From: Clostridium sp. 1001271st1 H5
Lineage (GTDB): Bacteria > Bacillota > Clostridia > Lachnospirales > Lachnospiraceae
DNA: 64,000 bases
NCBI RefSeq assembly: GCF_005845215.1
Contig: NZ_SPHO01000013.1
Span: 62,001 to 126,000 of the forward strand
Direction of reading: 5' to 3'
Shown here: positions 51,917 through 60,600 of the stretch, one piece after another
Layout of the letters: each line of letters begins with the position of its first letter
Numbering within the stretch: position 1 is the stretch's first letter
Notes under the pieces: generated by a model
Database searches by the model: none
What the model saw: only the letters and a program-made list of their open reading frames with translations
What the model was told of the DNA's origin: nothing
Made by a program: the position numbers and the translations under genes

Positions 51917-52585
51917 ATGAACCGTAAGGATTACATTTTATTTGACTTGGATGGGACACTGACAGATCCAAAGGAAGGAATCACCAAGTCAGTGCAGTAT
52001 GCACTGAAGCATTTTGGGATACAGGAAGATGACCTGGACAGCCTGACGCCTTTCATAGGGCCGCCCCTGAAGGACAGCTATCAGAAGTATTATGGCTTTT
52101 CCGATGAGCAGGCATGGGAGGGCGTTCAGGTATACAGGGAGTATTTCAGTGACCGGGGCTGGGCTGAAAATAAGGAGTATCCGGGCATAAAGGAAATGCT
52201 GGAAGCACTGAAGGAGGCCGGAAGGGTGCTGCTGGTGGCAACCTCCAAGCCCGAGGAGTTTGCCAAGAGGATACTGGAGTACTTCGACATGGCGGAGTAC
52301 TTTGATTTCATCGGCGGGGCCGATATGGGGGAAACGCGGGTGCGCAAGGCGGATGTAATCCGCTATGTGCTGGAACAGTGCGGCCTGGATTCAGATAATG
52401 AAACAATTGGCCGCTGCGTAATGGTGGGGGACAGGGAACACGATGTCCTGGGAGCCAGGGAGTGCGGCATGGAATGTGTGGGTGTACTCTACGGTTATGG
52501 AGACCGCCAGGAGATGGATGCCTGCAAACCTGCCTGGATTGCAGGGACAGTAGGGGAATTAAGGGATTTACTTCTATCACTATAA
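51917..52585 (+). CDS. HAD family phosphatase (phosphoglycolate phosphatase-like)
   Basis: 222 residues from ATG 51917, with AAAGGAG nine bases upstream; a GTG at 51911 sits too close to it. Motifs: FDLDGTLTDP, VATSKPEEFAKRIL and MVGDREHDVLGARECGME. Clostridial relatives are annotated phosphoglycolate phosphatase or YqaB/5'-nucleotidase-like. Likely co-transcribed with nudC. Confidence 0.9.
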   Translation: MNRKDYILFDLDGTLTDPKEGITKSVQYALKHFGIQEDDLDSLTPFIGPPLKDSYQKYYGFSDEQAWEGVQVYREYFSDRGWAENKEYPGIKEMLEALKEAGRVLLVATSKPEEFAKRILEYFDMAEYFDFIGGADMGETRVRKADVIRYVLEQCGLDSDNETIGRCVMVGDREHDVLGARECGMECVGVLYGYGDRQEMDACKPAWIAGTVGELRDLLLSL

Positions 52586-52618
52586 CCTGAACTCATAATA
52601 ACCATTCCTATTATGCAA

Positions 52619-52647
52619 TTGACAAATAGAACAATGGTTGCTATGAT
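52619..52647 (+). promoter_or_regulatory. Promoter of ilvN
   Basis: TTGACA (52619-52624), 17-bp spacer, TATGAT (52642-52647): near-consensus, about 64 bp before the ilvN start. Confidence 0.75.
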
Positions 52648-52710
52648 TGAAATTACTATTAAGAAGGCAGCTGCTTTTGCACTTGCCATCAGATGAGAGG
52701 GTGGGATTAG

Positions 52711-53214
52711 ATGGACGACAGAATCGTGTTATCGCTGCTTGTGGACAATACGGCAGGTGTGCTGGCCCGTGTGGCCGGGCTGTTCAGCCGCCGCGGATAC
52801 AATATTGAGAGTCTGACTGTAGGTGTCACCGCTGACCCGCGGTACTCCAGAATGACTGTGGTTTCCCTTGGAGACCAGACCGTCCTGGAGCAGATTAAGA
52901 ACCAGCTCAATAAGCTGGAGGATGTAAGGGATATCAAGGAGCTGAAGCCGGACCGTTCCGTATACAGGGAACTGATGATGGTAAAGGTACGGGCCAATGC
53001 CAGCGACCGCCAGTCTGTCAGCGCCATATCCAGTATCTTCCGCGCCACCATTGTGGATGTGGGAAAAGATTCCTTGACCGTTATGCTGACAGGGGACCAG
53101 TCCAAGCTGGATGCGCTGATTAACCTGCTGGAGGATTATGAAATCCTGGAGCTGGCCCGCACAGGCCTTACAGGACTGGAGAGAGGCGCAGAGGATATCA
53201 GGATGCTGCCATAA
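52711..53214 (+). CDS. ilvN: Acetolactate synthase, small regulatory subunit
   Basis: 167 residues. The N-terminal ACT domain starts VLSLLVDNTAGVLARVAGLFSRRGYNIESL, and the C-terminal ALS_ss domain is present. Binds branched-chain amino acids to inhibit the large subunit IlvB. No ilvB gene lies in the window, which is unusual. GAGAGGGTGG upstream; ilvC follows after 111 bp. Confidence 0.95.
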   Translation: MDDRIVLSLLVDNTAGVLARVAGLFSRRGYNIESLTVGVTADPRYSRMTVVSLGDQTVLEQIKNQLNKLEDVRDIKELKPDRSVYRELMMVKVRANASDRQSVSAISSIFRATIVDVGKDSLTVMLTGDQSKLDALINLLEDYEILELARTGLTGLERGAEDIRMLP

Positions 53215-53325
53215 AAAGAGGCTTAAGGGGGCGGCCAAAGGCGGACAGAGAGTCGTCGGTTTTGTTGCCTTAAACATATATTATTTAAGATTCAAGTTCA
53301 AAGGAATTGAAGGAGGAAGAGAGCA

Positions 53326-54336
53326 ATGCCAAAGATTTTTTATCAGGAAGATTGTAATATGTCATTACTGGAGGGCAAGACCATTGCTGTGATTGGTTAC
53401 GGCAGCCAGGGACATGCACATGCTTTAAACTTAAAGGAGTCAGGGTGCAATGTAATTGTAGGCCTGTATGAGGGCAGCCGTTCCTGGAAGAAGGCGGAAG
53501 AGCAGGGATTTGAGGTATATACAGCAGCTGAGGCATCCAAAAAGGCAGATGTCATCATGATTCTGATTAACGATGAGAAGCAGGCAGCCATGTATAAGGA
53601 GTCCATTGCGCCCAATCTGCGTCCGGGAATGATGCTGATGTTTGCCCATGGTTTCGCCATCCACTTCGGACAGATTGTTCCGCCTAAGGATGTGGACGTT
53701 ACCATGATTGCGCCCAAGGCACCGGGCCATACCGTTAGAAGCGAGTATCAGAGAGGCAGAGGAACCCCATGTCTGGTAGCTGTTTACCAGGACGCCACAG
53801 GCAAGGCCATGGATATGGCATTGGCTTATGGACAGGGAATCGGCGGCGCAAGAGCCGGTATCCTGGAGACTACCTTCAGGGTAGAGACCGAAACAGACCT
53901 GTTTGGCGAGCAGGCAGTGCTCTGCGGCGGTGTGTGCGCTCTGATGAAGGCGGGATTTGAGACACTGGTGGAAGCCGGCTATGCTCCTGAGAATGCATAT
54001 TTTGAGTGTGTGCATGAGATGAAGCTGATTGTGGACCTTATTTATGAGAGCGGTTTTGCAGGCATGCGTTATTCTATCTCCAACACAGCTGAGTACGGCG
54101 ATTACATCACCGGACCAAAGATTGTAACCGACGAGACCAAGAAGGCCATGAAGAAGATTCTGTCCGATATCCAGGACGGCTCCTTTGCAAAAGAGTGGCT
54201 TCTTGAGAATCAGGTCGGCTGCCCCCATTTCAATGCCATGAGGAAGAATGAGGCAGAGCAGCCCCTTGAGAAGGTGGGAGCAGAGCTGAGAAAGCTGTAC
54301 AGCTGGAATGATACGGACAAACTGATTAATAACTAG
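53326..54336 (+). CDS. ilvC: Ketol-acid reductoisomerase
   Basis: 336 residues, class I (short) form. NAD(P)H loop AVIGYGSQGHAHALNLKESG, metal/acid residues in FGEQAVLCGGVCALMKAGFETLVEAGY and ESGFAGMRYSISNTAEYGDY. Converts acetolactate or acetohydroxybutyrate to the dihydroxy acids of valine and isoleucine synthesis. AAGGAGGAAG upstream. Confidence 0.97.
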   Translation: MPKIFYQEDCNMSLLEGKTIAVIGYGSQGHAHALNLKESGCNVIVGLYEGSRSWKKAEEQGFEVYTAAEASKKADVIMILINDEKQAAMYKESIAPNLRPGMMLMFAHGFAIHFGQIVPPKDVDVTMIAPKAPGHTVRSEYQRGRGTPCLVAVYQDATGKAMDMALAYGQGIGGARAGILETTFRVETETDLFGEQAVLCGGVCALMKAGFETLVEAGYAPENAYFECVHEMKLIVDLIYESGFAGMRYSISNTAEYGDYITGPKIVTDETKKAMKKILSDIQDGSFAKEWLLENQVGCPHFNAMRKNEAEQPLEKVGAELRKLYSWNDTDKLINN

Positions 54337-54392
54337 TATGAAGATGCAGTATAGTGCTACATAGATTGTATCTGCGGCAGCGGATACAATGG

Positions 54393-54438
54393 AAAACAGG
54401 CGGATGCCCCGGAAGGAAAAGGGGTATCCGCCTGTTTT
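54393..54438. terminator. Bidirectional terminator between ilvC and the LysR gene
   Basis: AAAACAGGCGGATGCCCC pairs with GGGGTATCCGCCTGTTTT (18-bp stem with one mismatch). It ends in A- and T-runs on the two sides and separates converging genes. Confidence 0.88.
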
Positions 54439-54455
54439 GGCGTGTGTTCCGGAAA

Positions 54456-55337
54456 TCAGTACAGGAACTCCAGGAATGTTTTTAGGGCCATGGCCTGGTT
54501 GGCGGGATGGTAGGCAAAGCCGATGGTCCTGCGGTGGATGGGAATATCCAGGGGAATCTCTACCAGCAGGCCGCTGTCCAGCTCCTTCTGCACCAGCTCC
54601 TTGATAACGCAGGCAATGCCCAGGCCAATCTTGGCAAATTCAATCAACAGGTCCATGGTGGTCACTTCCAGAATCTGATGGGGGAAGATGTTGTTCTCAG
54701 CCATGTATTCGTCCACGTGGTGCCGGGTCATGTTGCTGGTATCCAAAAGCATGATGTTGCCTGTCTCAAACAGACTGGTATCCTGGCCCTCTCTCAGATA
54801 CAGGTTCTCCAGATAACTGGGGGTGGTGACAAAGGTGTCCTGGATATCCATAACCGGGATAAAGGCCAGGTCACGGCGGACCGAGGGTTCGGCAACCAGT
54901 CCCAGGTCAATCTTCTGCTGCTCCAGGCGGGTCAGGGTCTGGGCTGTGGCCTGGCTCTCTATGGTGACCTTCATATGGGGGTACTGGTCAATGAAGGTTT
55001 TCAAATAGGGAAGCAGGATGTATTTGCACAGTGTGTTGCTGACGCCAATCCTGAGGTGTCCGATGTCAAATTCCTGAATCCGCTTCAGTTCCTGCTCGCC
55101 CCGGTCCAGGGCGTCAAATGCCTCCCTGGTATGTTCAAATAAAATTTCACCCTCAGAGGTGAGCTGTACTCCGCGGGAACTGCGGGTAAACAGGGACAGG
55201 CCAAGACTGTCCTCCAGCTTGCTGATGGCTTTGCTGATGGCCGGCTGGCTGATGTAGAGCTCCTTTGCTGCCTTGGATATGTTGCCTGCTTTTGCCACTT
55301 CATAAAATATCTTGTATTGGGACAGGTTCTGTTCCAT
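54456..55337 (-). CDS. LysR family transcriptional regulator
   Basis: 293 residues from ATG 55337 (AGGAGGGG upstream). An intact N-terminal HTH (YKIFYEVAKAGNISKAAKELYISQPAISKAISKLEDSLG) precedes a substrate-binding domain. Divergent from leuC and converging on ilvC, so it probably controls leuCD and perhaps ilv genes. An inverted repeat ATGTATT-N11-AATACAT between the genes fits a LysR T-N11-A box. Effector unknown. Confidence 0.92.
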   Translation of the reverse strand: MEQNLSQYKIFYEVAKAGNISKAAKELYISQPAISKAISKLEDSLGLSLFTRSSRGVQLTSEGEILFEHTREAFDALDRGEQELKRIQEFDIGHLRIGVSNTLCKYILLPYLKTFIDQYPHMKVTIESQATAQTLTRLEQQKIDLGLVAEPSVRRDLAFIPVMDIQDTFVTTPSYLENLYLREGQDTSLFETGNIMLLDTSNMTRHHVDEYMAENNIFPHQILEVTTMDLLIEFAKIGLGIACVIKELVQKELDSGLLVEIPLDIPIHRRTIGFAYHPANQAMALKTFLEFLY

Positions 55338-55386
55338 GGAATCCCCTCCTGCTATATAACATTTTTTCATATATCCCATTCATATT

Positions 55387-55411
55387 ATGTATTTTTATTA
55401 TAACAATACAT
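55387..55411. promoter_or_regulatory. LysR-type operator between the regulator and leuC
   Basis: ATGTATT (55387-55393), 11 bases, AATACAT (55405-55411), a perfect 7-bp inverted repeat. A TATAAT at 55436-55441 downstream may be the leuC -10; no clear -35, as expected of an activated promoter. Confidence 0.55.
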
Positions 55412-55489
55412 ATGCTAAAATGTAAAGCACGGATGATATAATTTCGAGGAATTAATTAAAGAGAAGGATATTGAAGGAGGAAATAAGTT

Positions 55490-56752
55490 ATGGGAATGAC
55501 CATGAGCCAGAAAATCCTGGCTGCCCACGCAGGACTTGAGGAAGTGAAGGCAGGACAGCTAATAGAGGCGGATTTGGATTTAGTGCTGGGAAATGACATC
55601 ACTTCTCCTGTTGCCATCAACGAGATGAAGAAGATGGACAGGAAAACCGTGTTTGACAAGGACAAGATTGCCCTGGTTATGGACCATTTTATACCCAACA
55701 AGGATATAAAGTCAGCTGAGAACTGCAAGTGCTGCAGGGAGTTTGCCTGCCGCCATGAGATAACCAATTATTTTGATGTGGGAGAGATGGGAATCGAGCA
55801 TGCCCTTCTGCCGGAAAAAGGACTGGTGGTGGCTGGTGACGCTGTCATTGGCGCAGACTCCCACACATGTACATACGGAGCCCTGGGAGCATTTTCAACG
55901 GGTGTGGGAAGCACGGATATGGCTGCCGGCATGGTAACGGGCAAGGCCTGGTTCAAAGTGCCCTCCGCCATCAGATTTGAACTGGTGGGCAAGCCGTCAA
56001 GGTGGGTCAGCGGCAAGGATGTTATCCTGCATATTATCGGCATGATCGGGGTGGACGGCGCCCTGTACAGGTCCATGGAGTTTGTGGGAGAGGGAATCAG
56101 GAACCTTTCCATGGATGACCGTTTTACCATCTGCAACATGGCGATTGAGGCCGGGGGAAAGAACGGAATCTTCCCGGTGGATGAGCTGGCCATTGAGTAT
56201 ATGAAGGAACATTCCAAACGTGAATTTACCGTATATGAGGCGGATGAGGACGCGGAGTACGATGAGACATATGTCATTGATTTGTCAGAGCTAAAGCCTA
56301 CCGTATCCTTCCCCCATCTTCCCTCCAATACCAGGACCATTGACCAGGTAGGGGATGTGACGGTGGACCAGGCGGTCATTGGTTCCTGCACCAACGGACG
56401 TATTGAGGATATGAGAATCGCCGCAGAGGTGTTAAAGGGCAGGAAGATTGCCAAGGGCGTGCGCTGCATCGTGATTCCGGCCACCCAGTCCATCTACCTT
56501 CAGGCAATGAGGGAAGGACTGCTGGAGATTTTCATTGAGGCGGGAGCCGTGGTGAGCACACCTACCTGCGGTCCGTGTCTGGGCGGCTACATGGGCATCC
56601 TTGCTGCCGGCGAGAGGTGTATCTCCACAACCAACCGTAACTTTGTGGGCCGTATGGGACACGTGGATTCAGAAGTATATCTGGCCAGCCCGGCAGTGGC
56701 TGCCGCAAGTGCTGTGGCAGGGAAAATCATCTGCCCGTGCCAGCTGGATTAA
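55490..56752 (+). CDS. leuC: 3-isopropylmalate dehydratase, large subunit
   Basis: 420 residues, the short archaeal/clostridial LeuC type. Fe-S ligands lie in VIGSCTNGRIEDM and TPTCGPCLGGYMG; DSHTCTYGALGAFSTGVGSTD is the aconitase-family active-site segment. Isomerises 2- to 3-isopropylmalate in leucine synthesis. AAGGAGGAAAT upstream. leuD follows 44 bp later. Confidence 0.95.
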   Translation: MGMTMSQKILAAHAGLEEVKAGQLIEADLDLVLGNDITSPVAINEMKKMDRKTVFDKDKIALVMDHFIPNKDIKSAENCKCCREFACRHEITNYFDVGEMGIEHALLPEKGLVVAGDAVIGADSHTCTYGALGAFSTGVGSTDMAAGMVTGKAWFKVPSAIRFELVGKPSRWVSGKDVILHIIGMIGVDGALYRSMEFVGEGIRNLSMDDRFTICNMAIEAGGKNGIFPVDELAIEYMKEHSKREFTVYEADEDAEYDETYVIDLSELKPTVSFPHLPSNTRTIDQVGDVTVDQAVIGSCTNGRIEDMRIAAEVLKGRKIAKGVRCIVIPATQSIYLQAMREGLLEIFIEAGAVVSTPTCGPCLGGYMGILAAGERCISTTNRNFVGRMGHVDSEVYLASPAVAAASAVAGKIICPCQLD

Positions 56753-56796
56753 CGGTATAAAAGCAATATCATTGTGAAAGGAAAAGGAGACTGAAC

Positions 56797-57282
56797 ATGA
56801 AAGCATGCGGACACGTTTTTAAATACGGTGACAATGTGGATACGGACGTCATCATTCCGGCCAGATATTTAAACGCCACCCAGGGGGATGAGCTGGCAAA
56901 GCATTGTATGGAGGATATTGATAAGGAATTTGTGAACAAGGTCCGGAAGGGGGACATCATTGTGGCCAACAAGAATTTCGGCTGCGGTTCCTCCAGGGAA
57001 CACGCGCCGCTGGCCATTAAGTGCGCGGGAGTGAGCTGCGTTATTGCGGAGACATTTGCCCGTATTTTCTACAGGAATTCCATTAACATCGGCCTTCCCA
57101 TTATTGAGTGCCGGGAGGCGGCCAGGGCCATTGAGGCAGGGGATGAGGTGGAAGTTGATTTTGACAGCGGAATCATAACCAATAAGACCAAAGGAGAGAC
57201 TTATCAAGGCCAGTCCTTCCCTGCTTTTATGCAGAAAATCATTACGGCCGGCGGACTGGTGAATTATATTAACGGACAATAA
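56797..57282 (+). CDS. leuD: 3-isopropylmalate dehydratase, small subunit
   Basis: 161 residues. FKYGDNVDTDVIIPARYL and NKNFGCGSSREHAPLAIKCAGVS are the swivel-domain signatures of LeuD. It completes the heterodimer with LeuC. AAAAGGAGA upstream. leuA and leuB are not in the window. Confidence 0.96.
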   Translation: MKACGHVFKYGDNVDTDVIIPARYLNATQGDELAKHCMEDIDKEFVNKVRKGDIIVANKNFGCGSSREHAPLAIKCAGVSCVIAETFARIFYRNSINIGLPIIECREAARAIEAGDEVEVDFDSGIITNKTKGETYQGQSFPAFMQKIITAGGLVNYINGQ

Positions 57283-57331
57283 TTTTAGATAATAGGTTCA
57301 TTTTAATTATGAATCAAACTGACTAAAACAG

Positions 57332-57379
57332 GGCATCTGCGCTGCAATTGAAACATTGCTGGTGCAGATGCCTTGTTTT
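57332..57379 (+). terminator. Terminator after leuD
   Basis: GGCATCTGC (57332-57340) pairs with GCAGATGCC (57364-57372), followed by TTGTTTT. Confidence 0.75.
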
Positions 57380-57443
57380 GTGTAACCGGTGTTGTTGTTC
57401 AACATGGGAAGAGATAGTAAAAAAGTATTAAGAAATTTTAAAA

Positions 57444-57478
57444 ATGTAAGTTATGCAAGAAATATGTAAATTATGCAA
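57444..57478 (+). repeat. Direct repeat upstream of the surface protein gene
   Basis: ATGTAAGTTATGCAA (57444-57458) and ATGTAAATTATGCAA (57464-57478), one mismatch, offset by 20 bp (about two DNA turns). This is the arrangement of response-regulator sites such as LytTR boxes. Confidence 0.5.
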
Positions 57479-57608
57479 TTGTGGTTGTAAATGTTATTAA
57501 TCTAATTAAAATTGTAAATAGTAAAATGAGGGATTGTAAGGCGAATTTGTTTGTGAAGGTTTCATACTATCAGACCGTGGTAAACGAAATCAATGGGGAG
57601 GTTGAGAG

Positions 57609-60600
57609 ATGGGGAAAAGAAAGATAAAGTTAAAAATGGTATTGGCGGTTTTTCTGGCGATAATCATGGTAATATCTGTTGCTAACAGTGATATGTTATA
57701 TGCGACAGGGATTATTTTTGCAGAGACAGTAGATGGAACAGATACAAAAAGTTTGCCGATAGAAAATAACGCTTTGGCAGAGGGAATACAGCAGGATGAG
57801 GGAGCCTCAGAGGAAACGAATCAGAAAGAAGACCAACAGAGACAAAAACAGCCTGAGGAAAAACAGCTTGAGGAAAAACAGCGAGAAGAAGAACTGTCAG
57901 AGGAAAAACGAAAGGAAGAACTGCCAGAGGAAAAGCGAAAAGAAGAACTGCCGGAGGAAAAACAGAAAGAAGAAGCTCCAGCGTATGTTCCAGTTGGGAC
58001 ACCATCAGATGCAGTTCATGCAGGTTATGAGAATAAAGATATTACAGTGGCAACTAAATCAGAAGCAGAGGTCAGAAATAAAAATTATGATTTAGAAAGA
58101 ATCATTAAAACTGCGGCCCTGCTCCATGAGGAGGACTATAGTGACGTAACGGAAGATAACCCTCTCACGCATGGTGAACGTGCAGTTTTCAGATTTGAAT
58201 ATAAGCTAAAATCTTCGATGAGAAAGGCTCTGGATAGTGGAAACGATATTATCTTAGAGTATCAGTTACCGGAAGAGATATTAGGGTTGACAAGTTCTTA
58301 CCAGGAAATGGTTGGAACAACATTTGCTGATGGACCTATGTCCAGCGCGCTGGGATATATGGGAGAGTTCAATGAAGATGGCAATATAACCATATGTATC
58401 CAGTCAATAGAAGAGGGCGACATTGACAATTTTGACCAGATAATAGATATTCCCGTCTTAATTGACTGCGAAATTACTGATATTCCGGAAAAACTGACCA
58501 TATCTGCGGCTCATTCAAAAAAGTTGACAATTTATACATATGTGGGAAGCGGGAAATTTGAGTATGAAGAAACCATAGGTGATATTACAATATACTTATG
58601 GGCAGAGGAAGGCGTGCTTCCTGATGATGCAAAGGTGAGAATATCAGAAGTTGCATATGATGATGAAAATGCATTGGGAGGAATGGAGCAGATAACGGGG
58701 GATGCAGGAGCGAACCAAATCATTGCATTTGATATCAGCATCTGGGTGGACCATCAGGAGATAGAAATAGAAGATGGTACAGTGAAGGTTTCTTTTAGAG
58801 GAAGTCGGATATTGGATTATTCCGGAAAAAAAGCAGAAGTATTTCATATAGATGAGCAGAACGGTGTAGAGATAATAAACTCTAAACAGTTGGGGGACGA
58901 AATCCAGTTTGAGGCAAAGCATTTTTCTGTATATGGAATCCATCTGACAGCGGTAAATTATCCTTCAGTGGATTATTCTGAGGAAATAAAGCCATACAGG
59001 GTTACATACCCGGAATCCAGCGGCTGTGCAATTGCGTCAATTGCGACCGTTGAAAAATACAATCGGCAGGCATCAGATGCAGATAATATGTATTATCGTG
59101 TTAAATCTTGGAATGACAATGCCATATCAATAAAAGACTGGTCGGGCATGGGATATGGTGAAATCAAGGATAACCCTACATTGGAGACATTATATACCGC
59201 ATTGAAAGAAAATGGCCCATGTATCATACACAGAAATACGACGGTAGAGCATTTTTCTGTTCTGGTGGGGTATACGGGAAACACCTCTGTTTTAGAAGAA
59301 AAGGGCTTCAAAGTGCTGGAGGTATCTGATACCATCACTAATTATTTGATGAATCTTCATGATTGGAGAAGGTATACATATGTTAATGGCAGTGTCCAAT
59401 ATGACGATAATGCCGTAGTCGATAGATTGCTTATCAGAACAGGCGTGGATGTCTCCTTTTTTAATGTAAATGCATCTGATTTACAGGATACCAGCGGGCG
59501 TTTGTCTTCAGATATTCAGACGACAACAGGAAGCAGGATACAGAGCGTAGGGGTATATCTTGGCAAGTCTGAAAATCAGATGCAGAAAATTTCCGAACCC
59601 GCAGAAGGGACTGTTAAGAAAATTTTTTATGAAGTTGGAACTGGGGAATGGTGTGGACCTCTTTCGGCCGGAACCAAGTACTTCTATCAGTTTTATGTCC
59701 AGATTAATGATTTGGAATTTAAATCGGATGTTTTCAGCTTTAATACCGCAGGAATTTCGGACACGGAAAAACCAGTGATAAAGAATGTAAGAGTTGCCGA
59801 GGTAACCACGGACGGATTTACGGTCTATTGCACGGTGGCGGATGACAGAATGGTATCAAAACTTACATTTGCGGCATGGAATGAAAAGGAGGGAAAGGAG
59901 AAACTGGTATCCGGCGGGCCGACCAACCACAATGGATATGCAAAGGAAAAGGAATACCAACATCGTGTGAATGTAATAGACCATGATTTTACATATGATG
60001 CTGCCTATTATATGATGATTACGGCAGAAGATGAGGCGGGGAATACGGCTGACTACAGCCTCAGGATGTATATGCCGCGTCCGTTTGAAAGTACTGAAGA
60101 TGGATGGCCAATTGCGAACTCCCGGAGATGTTTTGGTTATAGTGATGATTATCACATTCCAAAATCAGTCATGGAGGATGTTTACGGATGGAATATCAGC
60201 AGCATTTTGCCATGGTCTGCGGGACCGGTTTGGCATGGCTCATGTTTCGGTTTATCCGTATTGGCTTCCAGGTACTATACAAATCAAGGAAGTCCATTAA
60301 CCCATATATTGCCCAAGAGGGGAAATAATCATTTGTACCAGAGGGGATACTATAATTTGGATTATTCACAAGGCATTTATACGATTGCTAAAAATTACAA
60401 TGCCATAAGGATGATTGAAAGGGTTCAGGTATCTCAGGATACACAGGAACTCGCGGACATTGAAGTCTATAAAAATGATAATAACCTAAAACAGTTTAAA
60501 GCCTATATGTGTACAGGCCCGGAGGGCTTTGAACCTAAATTCAAAGCATTTGTAATTACGTTGTCATATAAAACTGGCGCACATGCGGTGGTAGTGGAAA

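Larger units (their letters stand above)
57283..57608 (+). other. AT-rich region upstream of the surface protein gene
   Basis: The 326 bp contains the leuD terminator (57332-57379) and a 15-bp direct repeat (57444-57478). The rest is AT-rich, without a promoter I could place with confidence. Confidence 0.5.

Noticed and set aside
52634..52696. Possible Ile/Val/Ala-rich leader peptide upstream of ilvN (attenuator)
   Set aside because: Its start codons fall in the spacer and -10 of the TTGACA-17-TATGAT promoter, so it would not be transcribed from it, and no terminator hairpin follows.
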